Assembly: GCA_015490115.1 (NCBI GenBank)
Contig: WFYM01000080.1
Coordinates: 1 to 6,152 of the forward strand
Direction: 5' to 3'
Length of the DNA: 6,152 nucleotides
Source of the DNA: Aquificaceae bacterium
GTDB taxonomy: Bacteria; Aquificota; Aquificia; Aquificales; Aquificaceae
Below, piece after piece: positions 5,340-6,152 of the stretch (the first letter of the stretch is position 1; each line of letters opens with the position of its first letter). Both the position numbers and the translations under genes were made by a program. The notes beneath the pieces are model-generated. The model was given only the letters and a program-made list of their open reading frames with translations, had not been told where the DNA came from and did no database searches.

Positions 5340-6152
5340 TTATATCATATCGGGCGATATTTCGCGAATTTTCTTCAAGAATTCTCTCTTCACGTCCTCC
5401 TCCGGTATCTCGTTGCTGAGCTTCAGTACCAGAGTTTTCAGCTGTGGGGTGGTTATGCTTCCCTCCTTCAGTCTCAGCTCGCTCAGTATCCTCGACCAGA
5501 GGACCCTACCGACGGGACCCATTCTCTTTATGAATTCGAACTTCACCGCTTCGATAACTTCGGGGGAAGCTGTTTCTTCCGCCGTCTCCGTAGCTATTTC
5601 GAAGGAGACCTCCATAGGAGTCAGCCTTTCTATGATCGAAACCTCGTAGACCCTCACCTTCTTTTCGGGAACGTTCTCCACTTTTATAGAGAGCTTGTTC
5701 TTTGTCCCTTCCTCTTCAACGAGGAAGCCTTTGTCTTTTAAGATGCTCTCCACCCTCCTTCCCCTGAAGAAAAGGTCGTATCTCGAGACCCCCTCGCTCT
5801 CTATAAGGACGACAGCATCTTTTTTGTTTTTTTCCACTTCCTCCCTCGCCTCCTGATAGGTCATGAAGACGGACTCCAAGGGTCGGACGTTTACCCTCCT
5901 CAACGAGACTATGAAGTTCAGGACTTCGGGTTCGACGGAATACATGGACATGTAGCTCTTCGAGGGGACGAGGTTTATGTTTATAAAGGCTAAGGCTTCA
6001 CTGTCCACGCTCCCGTTCCCCCCGAATAGGGCGACCGGCTGACCGCCGCTGAAGACGACCGTCCCTATCAGCTCCTCCTCCGTGAAGAGGGCTATGTAAC
6101 CGGTGAGGTGGCTCCTTTGGGCTATGGATATCTCCTTGTTTATGTCGAGGAA
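5340..6152 (-). CDS. Protein of unknown function, possible signalling component; start lies outside the window
   Basis: The frame is open to the window edge (270 residues seen), so the GTG at 6008 is taken as internal, not as the start. I do not firmly recognise the protein. The visible N-terminal part (about 1-85: HLTGYIALF, EELIGTVVFSGGQPVALFG, SVDSEALAFI) has the strand pattern and 'G-x-hydrophobic...GGQPVAL' turn seen in DUF4388/PATAN-type domains, a weak resemblance. A charged middle follows. The last 65 residues (FIKRMGPVGRVLWSRILSEL, then LSNEIPEEDVKREFLKKI) resemble a small helical domain, built on a 'GP-[IV]-x(2)-hydrophobic' turn and a terminal 'R-x-F-hydrophobic' helix, that ends many bacterial kinases and response-regulator proteins. 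No transmembrane segment is visible. The stop is 13 bp before the receptor start, so the two are almost surely co-transcribed. Both domain guesses are inference. Confidence 0.7.
   Translation of the reverse strand, partial: FLDINKEISIAQRSHLTGYIALFTEEELIGTVVFSGGQPVALFGGNGSVDSEALAFININLVPSKSYMSMYSVEPEVLNFIVSLRRVNVRPLESVFMTYQEAREEVEKNKKDAVVLIESEGVSRYDLFFRGRRVESILKDKGFLVEEEGTKNKLSIKVENVPEKKVRVYEVSIIERLTPMEVSFEIATETAEETASPEVIEAVKFEFIKRMGPVGRVLWSRILSELRLKEGSITTPQLKTLVLKLSNEIPEEDVKREFLKKIREISPDMI

Noticed and set aside
5247..5741. Plus-strand open frame of 164 codons
   Set aside because: It is antisense across the ends of two minus-strand genes, rich in aromatic and Leu/Arg residues with no domain signal.
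6006..6008. GTG as start of the unknown protein at the right edge
   Set aside because: The frame is open for all 48 further codons to the window edge with plausible protein sequence and no Shine-Dalgarno sequence before the GTG.

Overview
The window looks like a piece of chromosome from a thermophilic bacterium of the Aquificota (Aquifex/Hydrogenobacter/Thermocrinis type). This rests on heavy use of AGG/AGA arginine and ATA isoleucine codons, Lys/Glu-rich proteins with purine-rich coding strands, very tight gene packing, and the style of the LeuA, Der and MglA-like proteins. The genus cannot be fixed from the sequence alone. No tRNA, rRNA, CRISPR array, insertion sequence or long repeat was seen, and no gene-free stretch is longer than 56 bases.

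Layout. At the left edge, on the plus strand, is the 3' part of der (second GTPase domain plus KH-like domain). It converges on, and overlaps by 11 bp, a minus-strand block that fills the rest of the window. In transcription order (right to left) the block holds: a protein of unknown function whose start lies outside the window; a membrane receptor with a double-Cache-like sensor domain and a HAMP domain but no output domain; a Roadblock/LC7 (MglB-like) protein; an MglA-like small GTPase overlapping it by ATGA; leuA (2-isopropylmalate synthase); and a DsbC-family thiol:disulfide isomerase.

Two functional groups can be proposed. The first (3102-6152) is a candidate signalling cassette: receptor, Roadblock regulator and Ras-like GTPase, plus an upstream protein whose C-terminus resembles a small helical domain of bacterial signalling proteins. 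Because the receptor ends at HAMP, with no methyl-accepting, kinase or cyclase domain, signalling may pass directly to the Roadblock/GTPase pair. That would be conceptually like the actinobacterial conservons but with a different receptor, and it is inference. The second (731-3045) is leuA-dsbC, with a good sigma-70-type promoter (TTGACA, 17 bp, TATTTT) in the 56-bp gap before leuA. A 15-bp inverted repeat closely matching the Fur-box 7-1-7 consensus covers that -10 element, suggesting metal- or iron-responsive control of leucine synthesis. A second plausible promoter sits just before the Roadblock gene, so the GTPase pair may be transcribed apart from its receptor as well as together with it.
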